Shown here in pieces: positions 9,231-17,423 of a stretch of 55,042 bases of DNA. The DNA is from Ruminiclostridium sp. (GTDB lineage Bacteria > Bacillota > Clostridia > Oscillospirales > Ruminococcaceae), in assembly GCA_017395555.1 (NCBI GenBank), contig JAFPUE010000089.1, positions 1-55,042 of the forward strand, in the 5' to 3' direction. The translations under genes and the position numbers were made by a program. The notes below the pieces were generated by a model that worked only from the letters and a program-made list of their open reading frames with translations, did not search any database and had not been told where the DNA came from. Each line of letters opens with the position of its first letter. The stretch's first letter is position 1.

Positions 9231-9656
9231 TCAGTCAACTACTTCGATACCCATAGAACGTGCGGTACCTGCGATCATGGACATAGCCGCGTCAACGGAA
9301 CCTGCGTTGAGATCGGGCATTTTCTGCTCCGCGATAGCCTTTACCTGTGCCTTTGTGATCTTCGCTACCTTGGTCTTGTTGGGTGTACCGGAAGCTGTCT
9401 CGATTCCGCAAGCCTTCTTGATAAGTACGGCTGCGGGAGGAGTCTTTGTGATAAATGTGAAGCTTCTGTCTGCGTAAACCGTGATAACAACAGGGATTAT
9501 AAGTCCTGCGTCATTCTTTGTGCGCTCATTGAATTCCTTTGTGAACGCCATGATGTTAACGCCGTGCTGACCGAGTGCGGGTCCTACCGGCGGTGCAGGA
9601 GTAGCCTTTCCTGCGGGTATCTGTAATTTGATAAATCCGACTACTTTCTGAGCCAT
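9231..9656 (-). CDS. rplK: 50S ribosomal protein L11
   Basis: A 141-residue L11, part of the GTPase-associated centre of the 50S subunit and the thiostrepton target. The N-terminal proline-rich helix region [26 protein letters not shown] is diagnostic, as is the C-terminal [17 protein letters not shown] precedes the ATG at 9656. It lies between nusG and rplA as in most Firmicutes. Confidence 0.98.
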   Translation of the reverse strand: MAQKVVGFIKLQIPAGKATPAPPVGPALGQHGVNIMAFTKEFNERTKNDAGLIIPVVITVYADRSFTFITKTPPAAVLIKKACGIETASGTPNKTKVAKITKAQVKAIAEQKMPDLNAGSVDAAMSMIAGTARSMGIEVVD

Positions 9657-9714
9657 TTTGTTTTACCTCCAAAAAAATTTAAAAAGAACTGTAATTTCGA
9701 TATGAACTTGCCGA

Positions 9715-10251
9715 TCAAACGCTTATCTTTTCTACCGCCGAGAGCTCAAGTGTTGTGGGAGTCTCTCTGCCGAACATAGACACGGTAACAAGCACGGTGC
9801 CTGCTGCCTCGTCGATCTCCTTGACCGTACCCTCGAAGCCGTTGAGTGCGCCGGCAACGATATTCACGATATCGCCGACCTTTACGGACGGAGCCGTAGT
9901 GCGCTTTGCAACGCCGAGGTTCTCGATCTCCTCGTTCGTGAGCGGGATAGGCTTAGATCCGGGACCTACAAATCCCGTAACGCCTCTGGTATTGCGGCAG
10001 ATATACCAAGTCTCGTCCGTCATGACCATCTTGACATAAACGTAGCACGGGAACAGCTTTTCTTCCTTCTGGTTGCCGTCCTTGTCGAGGACCGGCTTGC
10101 CGTAATCGTCGGTTGCGGGGCCTATCGGCACCATAACGTCTTCGATCAGGTTCTGAAGGTTTCTGTTTTCCGCGAGAGTTTTAATGTCGTTTGCAACCTT
10201 GTTCTCGTAACCCGAGTAGGTATGCAGGATATACCATTTAGCTTCTGACAT
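9715..10251 (-). CDS. nusG: Transcription termination/antitermination factor NusG
   Basis: A 178-residue NusG that binds RNA polymerase and modulates pausing and coupling to ribosomes. The NGN domain begins KWYILHTYSGYE and contains FPCYVYVKM and the RNTRGVTGFVG loop; the C-terminal KOW domain shows VKVGDIVNIVAGALNGFEGTV. It is downstream of secE in the standard order. Confidence 0.98.
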   Translation of the reverse strand: MSEAKWYILHTYSGYENKVANDIKTLAENRNLQNLIEDVMVPIGPATDDYGKPVLDKDGNQKEEKLFPCYVYVKMVMTDETWYICRNTRGVTGFVGPGSKPIPLTNEEIENLGVAKRTTAPSVKVGDIVNIVAGALNGFEGTVKEIDEAAGTVLVTVSMFGRETPTTLELSAVEKISV

Positions 10252-10275
10252 GGTTTGTCTCCTATACCGTTAAAA

Positions 10276-10527
10276 TCAGCCTGTTCTTCCGAGCATGAGC
10301 ATAAGCAGCGAGCCGAAGCCCGTGTCGAGCGCCCATATCGCGAGACCCGATACCACCAAGGCAACAATGACAACAAGCGTATTGTTGACGACTTGCTTTC
10401 TTGACGGCCATACTACCTTTTTGAATTCGGATCTGGCATCTTTGAAGTACTTTACGATCGAGCGCTTCTTCTTCGGGGAAGCTGCTGCAGCAGCGCTTGC
10501 GACCGCGTTTGTTTTTTCCTTCGCCAT
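10276..10527 (-). CDS. secE: Preprotein translocase subunit SecE
   Basis: An 83-residue single-span SecE that clamps SecY in the Sec channel. The amphipathic helix and hinge SEFKKVVWPSRKQV are the family signature, followed by one membrane span. An Ala/Lys-rich N-terminal stretch precedes the domain. The ATG at 10527 has AGGAGG 6 nt upstream; a TTG just before it is an unlikely start. Confidence 0.97.
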   Translation of the reverse strand: MAKEKTNAVASAAAAASPKKKRSIVKYFKDARSEFKKVVWPSRKQVVNNTLVVIVALVVSGLAIWALDTGFGSLLMLMLGRTG

Positions 10528-10538
10528 CAAGATCCTCC

Positions 10539-10697
10539 TTACTTGGTTTCCTTATGGAGAGTATGCTTGCGGCAGAATCTGCAGTACTTGTTGAGCTCGA
10601 TCCTGTCGGGGTCATTCTTCTTATTTTTCTTGGTGTTGTAATTACGCTGCTTGCATTCTGTGCAGGCAAGTGTAATCTTGTTTCTCGTTCCGGCCAT
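10539..10697 (-). CDS. rpmG: 50S ribosomal protein L33
   Basis: A 52-residue L33 with four zinc-binding cysteines (ACTECK and YCRFCRKHT), the Cys-containing form. AGGAGGT precedes the ATG at 10697. First gene of the rpmG-secE-nusG-rplK-rplA operon, the common arrangement in Clostridia. Confidence 0.97.
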   Translation of the reverse strand: MAGTRNKITLACTECKQRNYNTKKNKKNDPDRIELNKYCRFCRKHTLHKETK

Positions 10698-10857
10698 TTT
10701 GGCACCTCCTATTTTATTACCGTTTAAAGCCTCCCTCGGTTTTCGCAGCCCTTGTGACTGCGGAGGGGCAGTGTGTTTTTCGCTTAAAAAGCACACAAAA
10801 AAATAAGCCCCTTTTTCGAGGTAAATACATTTTAGCACATATCCGCCTCTTTGTCAA
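10698..10857 (-). promoter_or_regulatory. Promoter and structured leader of the rpmG operon
   Basis: TTGACA (10852-10857), 17 bp, TAAAAT (10829-10834) with TGTGC before the -10. The leader of about 125 nt includes a stem of GTGTG-C-TTTTT against AAAAACACAC (one bulged C) around 10768-10793. It has no terminator U-tract, so it may affect translation or mRNA stability. Confidence 0.75.
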
Positions 10858-10920
10858 GGGGTTTATTAAATTTTTTCGGGAAAAGTGCGGGACTTTCGCC
10901 CCGCACCATGTATGTTGTGC

Positions 10921-12924
10921 TTATGCGTCCCATTCGCAGATAAAGCCGAAAGCGCCTGTGTCGAAGTATCCAGCCCAGAGAGCTCTGTAGCCTTCATCGT
11001 TGATATCGTCCCATTTACCTATTGTGCCGAAACTGTGGTTTATCATGTATAAGCAGTCTTCAATATATCTTTCTCTGCCTTTGTAAGAACCCCACGAGCG
11101 GCAATCATCTGTTTCCCAGTTGGTATAGGTCATTTTCTCACCGGTTATCCAAGTGTACTGGTCAACACCGCTCTTGACAGTCTTTCCGCCTAACCAGTAG
11201 TTTCTCTTTTCTCCTTTGGCAAGCAGCTTTTCTACAAACTTCTGCTCTGCCGAAGAGGTTATGGTCACAAGATGTCCGCCGCGGTGTTCACATAAACGCT
11301 CTGCTTCAGACCATGTCATTGACACGTCATACAGCTTGTAGTGGTGTCCGTTGTATGAAACGATCGACGAGTTCTTTACGCTTGCGAGCTTCATCTTAAA
11401 TTCGGAGGAGCCTATTGTCTTTGTTTTGCCGTTAGTGAGATTTGCGCGGAGAAGGAGATTGTATGTGCTGTCCTTTTTAAGGTTATCAAGGCTCAATGTT
11501 GTCCCGGTGACAGTCTTTATAGCCTGATACTTGCCGCTGCTGCCCTTCTGATAAAGGGTGTAGTCCTTTGCGCCGCTGACAGCCTTCCAGCAAAATACTG
11601 CTTTGTATTTTGTCAGATGATCGATCATTGATACTGTTACTTCGGCTTCGTCTCTTATGATTTTCGGAACAGGCGTGCCGCCCTCATTATACTTGTAATA
11701 ATCGCCGAGCTTCTTGACGAAAGCCTTTGATTTGAGTTCTTTCTCGGTTATCTTTTTGCTGCCCTTGATATTTGTCATTTTCGAGCCGCTGCTTTTTGTT
11801 ACATTGCAGTAATATGTATTTATTGTTTTGGATTTTCTCTTGCTGTCGCTCGAATCACGAGCCTTTATAGCGCCTACGGCAAGACCGGAGCCTTTTGCCG
11901 TCTTGTTCAGTATCTTTGCGTTTGCACAGTAGGTGTTGTTGATAAAGGAATAAGCGCTTCCCGCGATACCGCCGCACAAAGCGTCGTCACCACCCTGACC
12001 CTCTGCTCTTTTTATATCAATAGTTAAGTTTTCCACGGCACAGTTATCTATTATGCAACCGTCAAAATCCTTATCCATAAGCGCCTGCGCAGTGCCTATC
12101 ATAGCAGGGAAAAGATCGAGTGTGCTTAAAACAACGGTTGAGCCGCCGTACTGGAATTCCATGGACTGCCCCCACGACATGATAGCTGTCATAAGAAGCC
12201 ATGATGTAAGATGACCGAGCCTTCCGCCATTTCCGATAAGACCGCCGACTGCACACGCGCCAACGTCCTTGCCTTTTATTATTATATCCTTTGCCACACA
12301 GCTCTCAAGTGTACCTTGTACAAGGGTGCCGACAAATGTGCCGGAGGTAGCTCCGGTGTTTGAAAGTTCAATAACACTTTTCTCTATTCGGAGATTTGCC
12401 ACAGTACCTTCTTCTATCGCGCCGAACAGACCGTTATGGGCTTCGTGACCCGCACTGTACATACCATATATAGTATGACCGTTGCCGTTAAAAATACCTT
12501 CAAACTGGAAATCAATAATATCGGAATGACGTTTGCCTATCGGCGCCCAGTTGTTTACCGGCGGTTTTGTTGTCCAGCTTTTCCAGTCGGAGATATCGTT
12601 GAGATATATGTCGTTCATAAGGTTTATCGACATTTCCTCAAAATCCTCCTGTACGCCCCATACAGCGTTGACGAGCTCCGCTACACCCGCGAGCTGTTCG
12701 GGAGTATAGATATAGTAGTTCTTTTTCAGCGCGTCGGGATCGTACCATGATGTGTCCGCCGTGCCGTCCCATACTCTGCCGACGCTGACTTTGTCGTCGT
12801 TCTGCATTGTGTCGTACTTTTTCGATGCAGCCGATGCTGTTACAGATGTCGAAAACAACGACGTTACCGCGACTGTACCCGCGATAAACGCAGATATAGC
12901 CCTCTTCATAAATCTTCCTGCCAT
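10921..12924 (-). CDS. Secreted protein with GLUG-like repeats, Fn3-like domain and C-type lectin fold domain
   Basis: A 667-residue exported protein. Residues 1-33 form a signal peptide ending ASA. Residues about 130-240 contain beta-rich repeats with FNGNGHTIYGM and VGGLIGNGG, like GLUG-type repeats of surface adhesins. Residues about 428-510 resemble a fibronectin III module (ending LLLRANLTNGKTK). The C-terminal 145 residues are a C-type lectin-fold domain (YDVSMTWSEAERLCEHRGGHLVTI, then NYWLGG, WETDD, GKWDDIN and FICEWDA), with four Cys that can form the usual pair of disulfides. Several Ca2+-site-like acidic residues are present, but sugar binding is not shown. There is no sorting signal or C-terminal membrane span, so it is probably released or held non-covalently. 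It is a single gene behind an unusual structured leader with an internal terminator. Confidence 0.85.
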   Translation of the reverse strand: MAGRFMKRAISAFIAGTVAVTSLFSTSVTASAASKKYDTMQNDDKVSVGRVWDGTADTSWYDPDALKKNYYIYTPEQLAGVAELVNAVWGVQEDFEEMSINLMNDIYLNDISDWKSWTTKPPVNNWAPIGKRHSDIIDFQFEGIFNGNGHTIYGMYSAGHEAHNGLFGAIEEGTVANLRIEKSVIELSNTGATSGTFVGTLVQGTLESCVAKDIIIKGKDVGACAVGGLIGNGGRLGHLTSWLLMTAIMSWGQSMEFQYGGSTVVLSTLDLFPAMIGTAQALMDKDFDGCIIDNCAVENLTIDIKRAEGQGGDDALCGGIAGSAYSFINNTYCANAKILNKTAKGSGLAVGAIKARDSSDSKRKSKTINTYYCNVTKSSGSKMTNIKGSKKITEKELKSKAFVKKLGDYYKYNEGGTPVPKIIRDEAEVTVSMIDHLTKYKAVFCWKAVSGAKDYTLYQKGSSGKYQAIKTVTGTTLSLDNLKKDSTYNLLLRANLTNGKTKTIGSSEFKMKLASVKNSSIVSYNGHHYKLYDVSMTWSEAERLCEHRGGHLVTITSSAEQKFVEKLLAKGEKRNYWLGGKTVKSGVDQYTWITGEKMTYTNWETDDCRSWGSYKGRERYIEDCLYMINHSFGTIGKWDDINDEGYRALWAGYFDTGAFGFICEWDA

Positions 12925-12962
12925 GTTTTTTCCTCCGATAAAGTATTATTTTCGGTTGAAAC

Positions 12963-13135
12963 AAAAAGTGCGCAGCAACAAAGCTGCGCACCCTGTAAAC
13001 GATACAAAGCTCAGTTGCTGCCACACAAACTGTTCCAACCTATTTTCTTTCATCAAGCCATAAGGGAATAGAGCCTGTACATTTACCGAAGGGTATAGTA
13101 CAGCCTAATAAAAGAAAATATTCAGTTTATGTGGC
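12963..13135 (-). promoter_or_regulatory. Structured leader RNA with antiterminator/terminator arrangement
   Basis: Minus-strand RNA starting near 13135. Helix P1 pairs 13123-13135 with 13020-13032 (12 Watson-Crick pairs and one G-U). P2 pairs 13111-13120 with 13041-13050 (10 of 10). An apical hairpin pairs 13098-13103 with 13075-13080 and 13092-13095 with 13084-13087. An intrinsic terminator (12968-12991, 9-bp stem, then TTTTT) sits 44 nt before the start codon. The segment 13014-13021 (RNA GCAGCAAC) is fully complementary to the terminator 3' arm at 12972-12979, so it could act as an antiterminator, and it overlaps P1 by 2 nt. This looks like an attenuator or riboswitch. I do not recognise its class. 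Confidence 0.7.
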
Positions 13136-13141
13136 TTCCTT

Positions 13142-13170
13142 ATAATACCACAAAAACTTCGGAAATGCAA
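13142..13170 (-). promoter_or_regulatory. Promoter of lectin-fold gene
   Basis: TTGCAT (13165-13170), 17 bp, TATTAT (13142-13147), TGTGG before the -10. The predicted start falls at the first base of helix P1 of the leader. Confidence 0.75.
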
Positions 13171-13254
13171 ATAAATCGGTGAAAACCGTCATTTTACACA
13201 ATGAAACTGTCCGAACTGCACAAATAAAAAAGGACAGAAGCTCGCGGCTTCTGC

Positions 13255-13283
13255 TTGACTTTTGTATAAAACTGTGCTATTAT
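13255..13283 (+). promoter_or_regulatory. Promoter of PASTA lipoprotein gene
   Basis: TTGACT (13255-13260), 17 bp, TATTAT (13278-13283), with TGTGC before the -10. Confidence 0.78.
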
Positions 13284-13324
13284 AACAGTGTATATTTTCT
13301 TACCGAAAGGAATACGATAACCGT

Positions 13325-14362
13325 ATGAAGAAACTTTTAGCGGTATTTGCCGCATTTTTGATGATAAGCTGCTTTGCAGGCTGCGACAGCGGCAAAAAGC
13401 CTTCCGAGACGACTGCCGCAACGACTGCCGATCCCAACAGCGTCGAGGTGCCGGATTTCTCCGGGCTTACACTAGTGCAGATAGAAATGAAGTACCCGAA
13501 GCTGAACATCGTTTTCGACGAGAAGTACGACGACACCGCGGACGAGGACGAGGTCATCTCGCAGACTCCCTCCGCCGGCACAAAGATCAAGAAGGAAGAC
13601 GAGATCAGGATCGAGATAAGCCTCGGCGGAAAGCTCGTTGAAGTCGATGATTATTCCGGCAGAAGCATTGACGACGCAAAGACGCTCATCGAGAAGCAGG
13701 GTCTTGTATGCGACATTGTTTACGACGACAGCGAGACCGTTGCCCGCAACTGCATTATAAGCACGATGCCGTCCGCGAGAACAATGGTGGAGAAGGGCTC
13801 GACGGTCATCTGCTATGTCAGCCTCGGCTCGGCGGTGCAGGAGATACGCGTTCCGGATATGATCGGAATGTCTATCGAGGACGCAACAAAAGTCGCTACC
13901 GAGAACAGCATCGGACTTACGATAACCTACGACAACACTTCTATCCTCGAACCCGGCACCGTTATCAAGCAGGGCGTTGACCCCGATACGGTGGTTGAGC
14001 CGAATGCCAAAGTCGAGGTAGTTATCGCGGGCGAGAACGCGTCCGCAATAAGACGCAGCACCATTACGGTCAACATGAACAGCAGCCTTGAGGGCGAATT
14101 TGAGATCAAGTATTACATCGACGGAACGCTTGTTCCCGAAAAGACCGAGATAAAGGAGCTCAGCCTTACGCGTAAGATCGAGTGGGAGGTAAGCGGCACG
14201 GACGTACACACCTACTCCATAATGGTAACGAGCCGCGCTACCGGCAAGACCGGAAAGCTCTACGAGATCGAGGTTGACTTCACAACGGATCCTCCGACGA
14301 GAAACACGATAGACTCGAATGTCAACGTGTTCAGCGATCTTATCAAGAAGAAATCGTCATAA
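13325..14362 (+). CDS. Lipoprotein with three PASTA domains
   Basis: A 345-residue lipoprotein: hydrophobic signal and lipobox FAGC with the acylated Cys at residue 20. Three PASTA modules follow (about residues 40-100, 103-170 and 173-238), each with the V-P-D/D-x-x-G opening, an internal helix and a G-x-x-V-exxxS-x-G close (ISLGG, YVSLGS). PASTA modules bind muropeptides or beta-lactams in Stk1-type kinases and PBPs; here there is no kinase or transpeptidase domain, so the protein may be a stand-alone cell-wall sensor or binder. Residues 245-345 form an extra beta-rich domain of unknown type. The SD AAAGGA is 15 nt from the ATG, longer than usual. Confidence 0.85.
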   Translation: MKKLLAVFAAFLMISCFAGCDSGKKPSETTAATTADPNSVEVPDFSGLTLVQIEMKYPKLNIVFDEKYDDTADEDEVISQTPSAGTKIKKEDEIRIEISLGGKLVEVDDYSGRSIDDAKTLIEKQGLVCDIVYDDSETVARNCIISTMPSARTMVEKGSTVICYVSLGSAVQEIRVPDMIGMSIEDATKVATENSIGLTITYDNTSILEPGTVIKQGVDPDTVVEPNAKVEVVIAGENASAIRRSTITVNMNSSLEGEFEIKYYIDGTLVPEKTEIKELSLTRKIEWEVSGTDVHTYSIMVTSRATGKTGKLYEIEVDFTTDPPTRNTIDSNVNVFSDLIKKKSS

Positions 14363-14393
14363 ATACCGGTTTCGGAAAAATTTTCTGTGGGTA

Positions 14394-14422
14394 TTGACAA
14401 ATCAGTTCAACAGTGATATAAT
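14394..14422 (+). promoter_or_regulatory. Promoter of rpmE
   Basis: Consensus TTGACA (14394-14399), 17 bp, TATAAT (14417-14422). Confidence 0.87.
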
Positions 14423-14438
14423 TATTTCTCGACGACGG

Positions 14439-14460
14439 TCAATGGGTTGCTCCCCATTGA
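14439..14460 (+). promoter_or_regulatory. rpmE 5' leader hairpin
   Basis: An 8-bp stem tcaatggg/cccattga with a 6-nt loop, just after the transcription start and without a following U-tract. Ribosomal protein leaders upstream of L31 are known in Firmicutes; whether this belongs to that class needs a covariance-model comparison. Confidence 0.6.
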
Positions 14461-14492
14461 TTCATTTCAGACAAGAAAAGGCGGTGACAGGT

Positions 14493-14693
14493 ATGAAAGA
14501 GGGAATCCATCCCAAGTATGAAGCTACAACGATAAGGTGCGCGTGCGGAGCCGTATTTGAAACACGTTCCACTAAAAAGGACATTAAAGTCGAAATATGC
14601 TCGAAGTGCCACCCTTTCTTTACCGGTAAGCAGAAGCTCGTAGATGCGGGCGGACGTGTTGACAAGTTCAAGAAGAAGTACAATCTTGGTTAA
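14493..14693 (+). CDS. rpmE: 50S ribosomal protein L31
   Basis: A 66-residue L31 starting [16 protein letters not shown]. It keeps the zinc-binding cysteines (RCACG and [11 protein letters not shown]), so it is the zinc-dependent C+ form. The AAGGCGGTGA site lies upstream of the ATG at 14493. Single-gene unit between its own promoter and a strong terminator. Confidence 0.97.
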   Translation: MKEGIHPKYEATTIRCACGAVFETRSTKKDIKVEICSKCHPFFTGKQKLVDAGGRVDKFKKKYNLG

Positions 14694-14714
14694 TTTGTTT
14701 ACGGAAAAAGCATC

Positions 14715-14749
14715 GCTCCCCTGCGGTAAACCCGCAGGGGAGCTTTTTT
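14715..14749 (+). terminator. Terminator of rpmE
   Basis: 12-bp GC-rich stem gctcccctgcgg/cccgcaggggagc-type (14715-14743) followed by TTTTTT. The left flank also has an A-run, so it can serve the convergent MATE gene. Confidence 0.9.
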
Positions 14750-14765
14750 GTCTGTTATATTGTCT

Positions 14766-16154
14766 TTAAATAACGTTATACACTTTCAGCGGTCTCCAGC
14801 TTTTCATTATGCCGAACTCTGCGAGTACCATTATTACCGTAGTTACACCGGCGATAAGGTCTGCGGAGGGACCGGCGTAGAGGATACCGTCAATTCCCAT
14901 GAAGAGCGGGAGTATGACTATAAGCGGAAGGAAGAACAAAATCTGCCTTGTAAGGGACAGGATTATTCCCTTGACGGGCTTGCCGATAGATGTGAAGAAT
15001 ATCGACGCTACCGGCTGGAGACTCACTATCGGGACGCAGAAAAGGAATATCCGGAAAAAGCGCTCGCCGAACGAGAAATATTCCTCCGAGCCTGTGCCGA
15101 ACAGCGAAAGTATCTCGCGCGGTATTATCTGGAATGTCACAAAGGACACGAGGGCTATGCCGAAGCTCACCGCCGATGCCATTAACAGCGCAGTCTTTAC
15201 GCGGCTGTACTTTTTTGCGCCGTAGTTGAAGCTCTCAATGGGCTGCGAGCCCTGTCCGAGACCTATCGAGAACGAGAATACTATCTGGTTGACCTTCATT
15301 ATTATACCGGCTGCGGCAAGCGGTATGGAGTCGCCGTATTCCGAAAGCGAACCGTAATATTTCAGCTCGTTGTTTATTACTATCTGCACAACCATTATTG
15401 CGATCTGGTTGAAGAACGAAGCAAGACCTATCGAGGCTATGCGAAGGATATATTTTATATTCGGTACGAAATGCTTTTTAGCGAGCTTTGAAGTTTTGTA
15501 GCGGAAGAACACATACCATATCACGATAAATCCCGATATTACCTGCCCTATGACTGTGGCAGCGGCAGCACCCGACATTCCCCAGCTAAAGCCGAATACG
15601 AAAAGCGCGTCAAGTCCGGTGTTTATCACAGCGCCTATTATGCTGCAGAACATAGTCATTCCGGGGCTGCCGTCCGCACGGATAAGATGTCCGCCGCCTG
15701 TGGTCAGTATCAGAAACGGGAAGCCGAACGCGGTTATGCCGACATATTCCTGCGCGTAGGGAAGCACCTGCTCCGGTGAACCGAAGAATATCAGCATAGG
15801 CGTGAGGAAAAGCTCCGTTATGACGCACAGGATCACTCCCGACGCGCACAGCATTATAAACGAGTTGCCGATAAAGAACGGGGCTTTTTCGTGCTCGCTC
15901 TTGCCGAGCGACAGGTTGTAGTTGCTCGCGCCGCCCACGCCGAACATCAGCGCGAGGGAAATGCACATTGTCGAAAGCGGGAAGGCTATGTTGGTAGCGG
16001 CATTTCCGTCCGTGCCGACAGCCTGTCCTATAAAGAGCTGGTCAACAATATTATAAAGCGCGCCGACGAGCATTGCGATAATACTCGGGACGGCGAATTT
16101 AAGCATGAGCTTTCCGACGGGCTCTTTGCCGAGCGGATTTTCAGCAGCAGTCAC
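14766..16154 (-). CDS. MATE family efflux transporter
   Basis: About 462 residues with 12 predicted membrane spans in two homologous halves, as in MATE (DinF/NorM-type) Na+- or H+-coupled drug exporters. The opening LMLKFAVPSIIAMLVGALYNIVDQLFIG is the MATE_like pattern of Clostridia, and the second half has FFNQIAIMVVQIVINN and GLGQGSQPIESFNYGA. I place the start at the GTG at 16154, 9 nt after AAAGGA; the ATG at 16163 begins right at the SD and would have almost no spacing. Substrate unknown. Divergent from the SseB-like gene. Confidence 0.9.
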   Translation of the reverse strand: MTAAENPLGKEPVGKLMLKFAVPSIIAMLVGALYNIVDQLFIGQAVGTDGNAATNIAFPLSTMCISLALMFGVGGASNYNLSLGKSEHEKAPFFIGNSFIMLCASGVILCVITELFLTPMLIFFGSPEQVLPYAQEYVGITAFGFPFLILTTGGGHLIRADGSPGMTMFCSIIGAVINTGLDALFVFGFSWGMSGAAAATVIGQVISGFIVIWYVFFRYKTSKLAKKHFVPNIKYILRIASIGLASFFNQIAIMVVQIVINNELKYYGSLSEYGDSIPLAAAGIIMKVNQIVFSFSIGLGQGSQPIESFNYGAKKYSRVKTALLMASAVSFGIALVSFVTFQIIPREILSLFGTGSEEYFSFGERFFRIFLFCVPIVSLQPVASIFFTSIGKPVKGIILSLTRQILFFLPLIVILPLFMGIDGILYAGPSADLIAGVTTVIMVLAEFGIMKSWRPLKVYNVI

Positions 16155-16193
16155 ATTTATCATTCCTTTGATATAATTAATAAAGTATATTTG

Positions 16194-16222
16194 ATTATAT
16201 CACCGCAGCTGCCGTAAGTCAA
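16194..16222 (-). promoter_or_regulatory. Promoter of MATE gene
   Basis: TTGACT (16217-16222), 17 bp, TATAAT (16194-16199). Confidence 0.82.
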
Positions 16223-16256
16223 TTGAAAGAAAATACAAAAATCGGTACAAAAACTA

Positions 16257-16285
16257 TTGAAATATATTAACAATTATGATATAAT
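16257..16285 (+). promoter_or_regulatory. Promoter of SseB-like gene
   Basis: TTGAAA (16257-16262), 17 bp, TATAAT (16280-16285), divergent from the MATE promoter 35 bp away. Confidence 0.8.
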
Positions 16286-16316
16286 GATATAAATATGTTG
16301 AAAGGAATGTACGCAA

Positions 16317-17243
16317 ATGGCTGACAATCACATAAAATTCCCCACTCCGGAAGAGGGAGCGGATAACAATAGCACTGGCACAAGCAATGCAAAGCCGATC
16401 AATTTTGCACCCGAGGCTTCGAGCCCCAAGCCGTCGGAGGTATTTCCGGATCTCCACAACGAGAAGCTGATAGACGCAATGGAGGCTCTTAAAAGGGAGG
16501 AGACCAAGGAAACGCAGACCGCGCTTATCGAGCAGGTAGTCGGCGCGAGGTTCTTTGCACCGGTAGAAGTTGTTGACGCGGAAGGAAAGGCGATACAGGG
16601 ACACGGAAAGCTCGCTGTTCCGAAGGACGCGAAGTTCAATTTCAAGCTGATACAGAACGGCAAGGGTGAGCAGTATTTTGCTGTATTCACCGATATCGGG
16701 CAGTATCTTAAATGGAACACAGGTCCGAAGGTAAACACGATCGTTGTCGTTTTCCCGCAGATAGCACAGCTTGCAGCACAGAAAGCCGACACAATAAAGG
16801 GCTTTGTAATTAACCCCATGGGACAGAACATTGTGTTTACGCAGGACGCTATTTCCAATCTGCTTGATGCTATGAAGGCTGTCGCGGAAAATGCGAAGGC
16901 GGCAAAGGAAGCGGCGGCGCAGCAGCAGGTGAAGCTGATGTTCGGCAAACCCACGAATATCCCCGAGGCGGTAATGGGCGCATTCCGCAAGAAGCTCTCG
17001 AAGATACCCGAGGTCAAGGAAGCGTATTTCTGCATGATGAAGCAGGGCGATCAGGAGTTTTATCTGTTCACGCTCGAAATTGACGCGGACAATGAGACCT
17101 GTCACGAGATCGGCGATTCTCTGTGCGAGTCCGCGAAGATGTTCCTTACCAAGTTCCCGATAATGGCGGCACCTGTGAAATCTCCGTTCGGAGAAGGCGC
17201 AAAGCAGGTTGTCGAATCCTTCTATGTGAAAGAGAATGAATAA
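16317..17243 (+). CDS. SseB-family protein (enhanced serine sensitivity domain pair)
   Basis: A 308-residue cytoplasmic protein. After a polar N-terminus of about 45 residues, residues about 47-170 match the SseB N-terminal domain pattern (NEKLIDAMEAL, then FFAPVEV and YFAVFTDIGQYLKW) and residues about 200-300 the SseB C-terminal domain (VKLMFGKPTNIPEAV, VKEAYFCMMKQGDQEFYLFTLEID). Family members are often encoded beside secretion or signalling genes, but their biochemical role is not settled. AAAGGA lies 10 nt before the ATG. Transcribed alone from its own promoter and ended by the repeat-borne hairpin at 17283. Confidence 0.8.
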   Translation: MADNHIKFPTPEEGADNNSTGTSNAKPINFAPEASSPKPSEVFPDLHNEKLIDAMEALKREETKETQTALIEQVVGARFFAPVEVVDAEGKAIQGHGKLAVPKDAKFNFKLIQNGKGEQYFAVFTDIGQYLKWNTGPKVNTIVVVFPQIAQLAAQKADTIKGFVINPMGQNIVFTQDAISNLLDAMKAVAENAKAAKEAAAQQQVKLMFGKPTNIPEAVMGAFRKKLSKIPEVKEAYFCMMKQGDQEFYLFTLEIDADNETCHEIGDSLCESAKMFLTKFPIMAAPVKSPFGEGAKQVVESFYVKENE

Positions 17244-17282
17244 TTGAGGAATCTCGTTCGTCCTTTGTGATTACAAAAATAA

Positions 17283-17396
17283 CAGCTTGCTGTGAATTTC
17301 ATAGCAAGCTGTTTTCTTGTTATTCAACAACGGAATTTCCGCCAACCTCTCTGCATTTCTATGAGAGCTGCCCATAGAAGCGGCTCTGAAATACAG
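17283..17396. repeat. Inverted-repeat copy A (terminator-bearing intergenic repeat)
   Basis: Begins with a 10-bp hairpin (acagcttgct/agcaagctgt, 17283-17312) followed by TTTTCTTGTT, which ends the SseB-like gene. About 114 bp recur in reverse complement at 23292-23405; the first 47 bases after the 5' end are identical and the rest shows scattered changes. A third, shorter copy of the hairpin is at 27064-27100. Confidence 0.9.
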
Positions 17397-17423
17397 CGGT
17401 CGCACGCGCCGGCTTCGGCGCGC

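Larger units (their letters stand above)
12925..13324. other. 400-bp divergent intergenic region (lectin gene / PASTA gene)
   Basis: This gap has no gene. It holds the minus-strand promoter and attenuator-like leader of the lectin gene, the plus-strand promoter of the PASTA gene, and a 7-bp hairpin (13236-13252) whose minus-strand reading is followed by a T-run starting 4 nt later. Confidence 0.8.

Noticed and set aside
10921..12924. Diversity-generating retroelement target (lectin-fold variable protein)
   Set aside because: No reverse transcriptase or template repeat is visible nearby.
12963..13135. T-box or c-di-GMP riboswitch for the lectin leader
   Set aside because: No UGGNACC antiterminator box and no GCAAACC/GGGACGCAAAGC core could be found.
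13236..13252. Hairpin before the PASTA promoter considered as a terminator
   Set aside because: Only its minus-strand reading has a T-run, starting 4 nt after the stem, and no gene enters from that side in this window, so its role is unclear.
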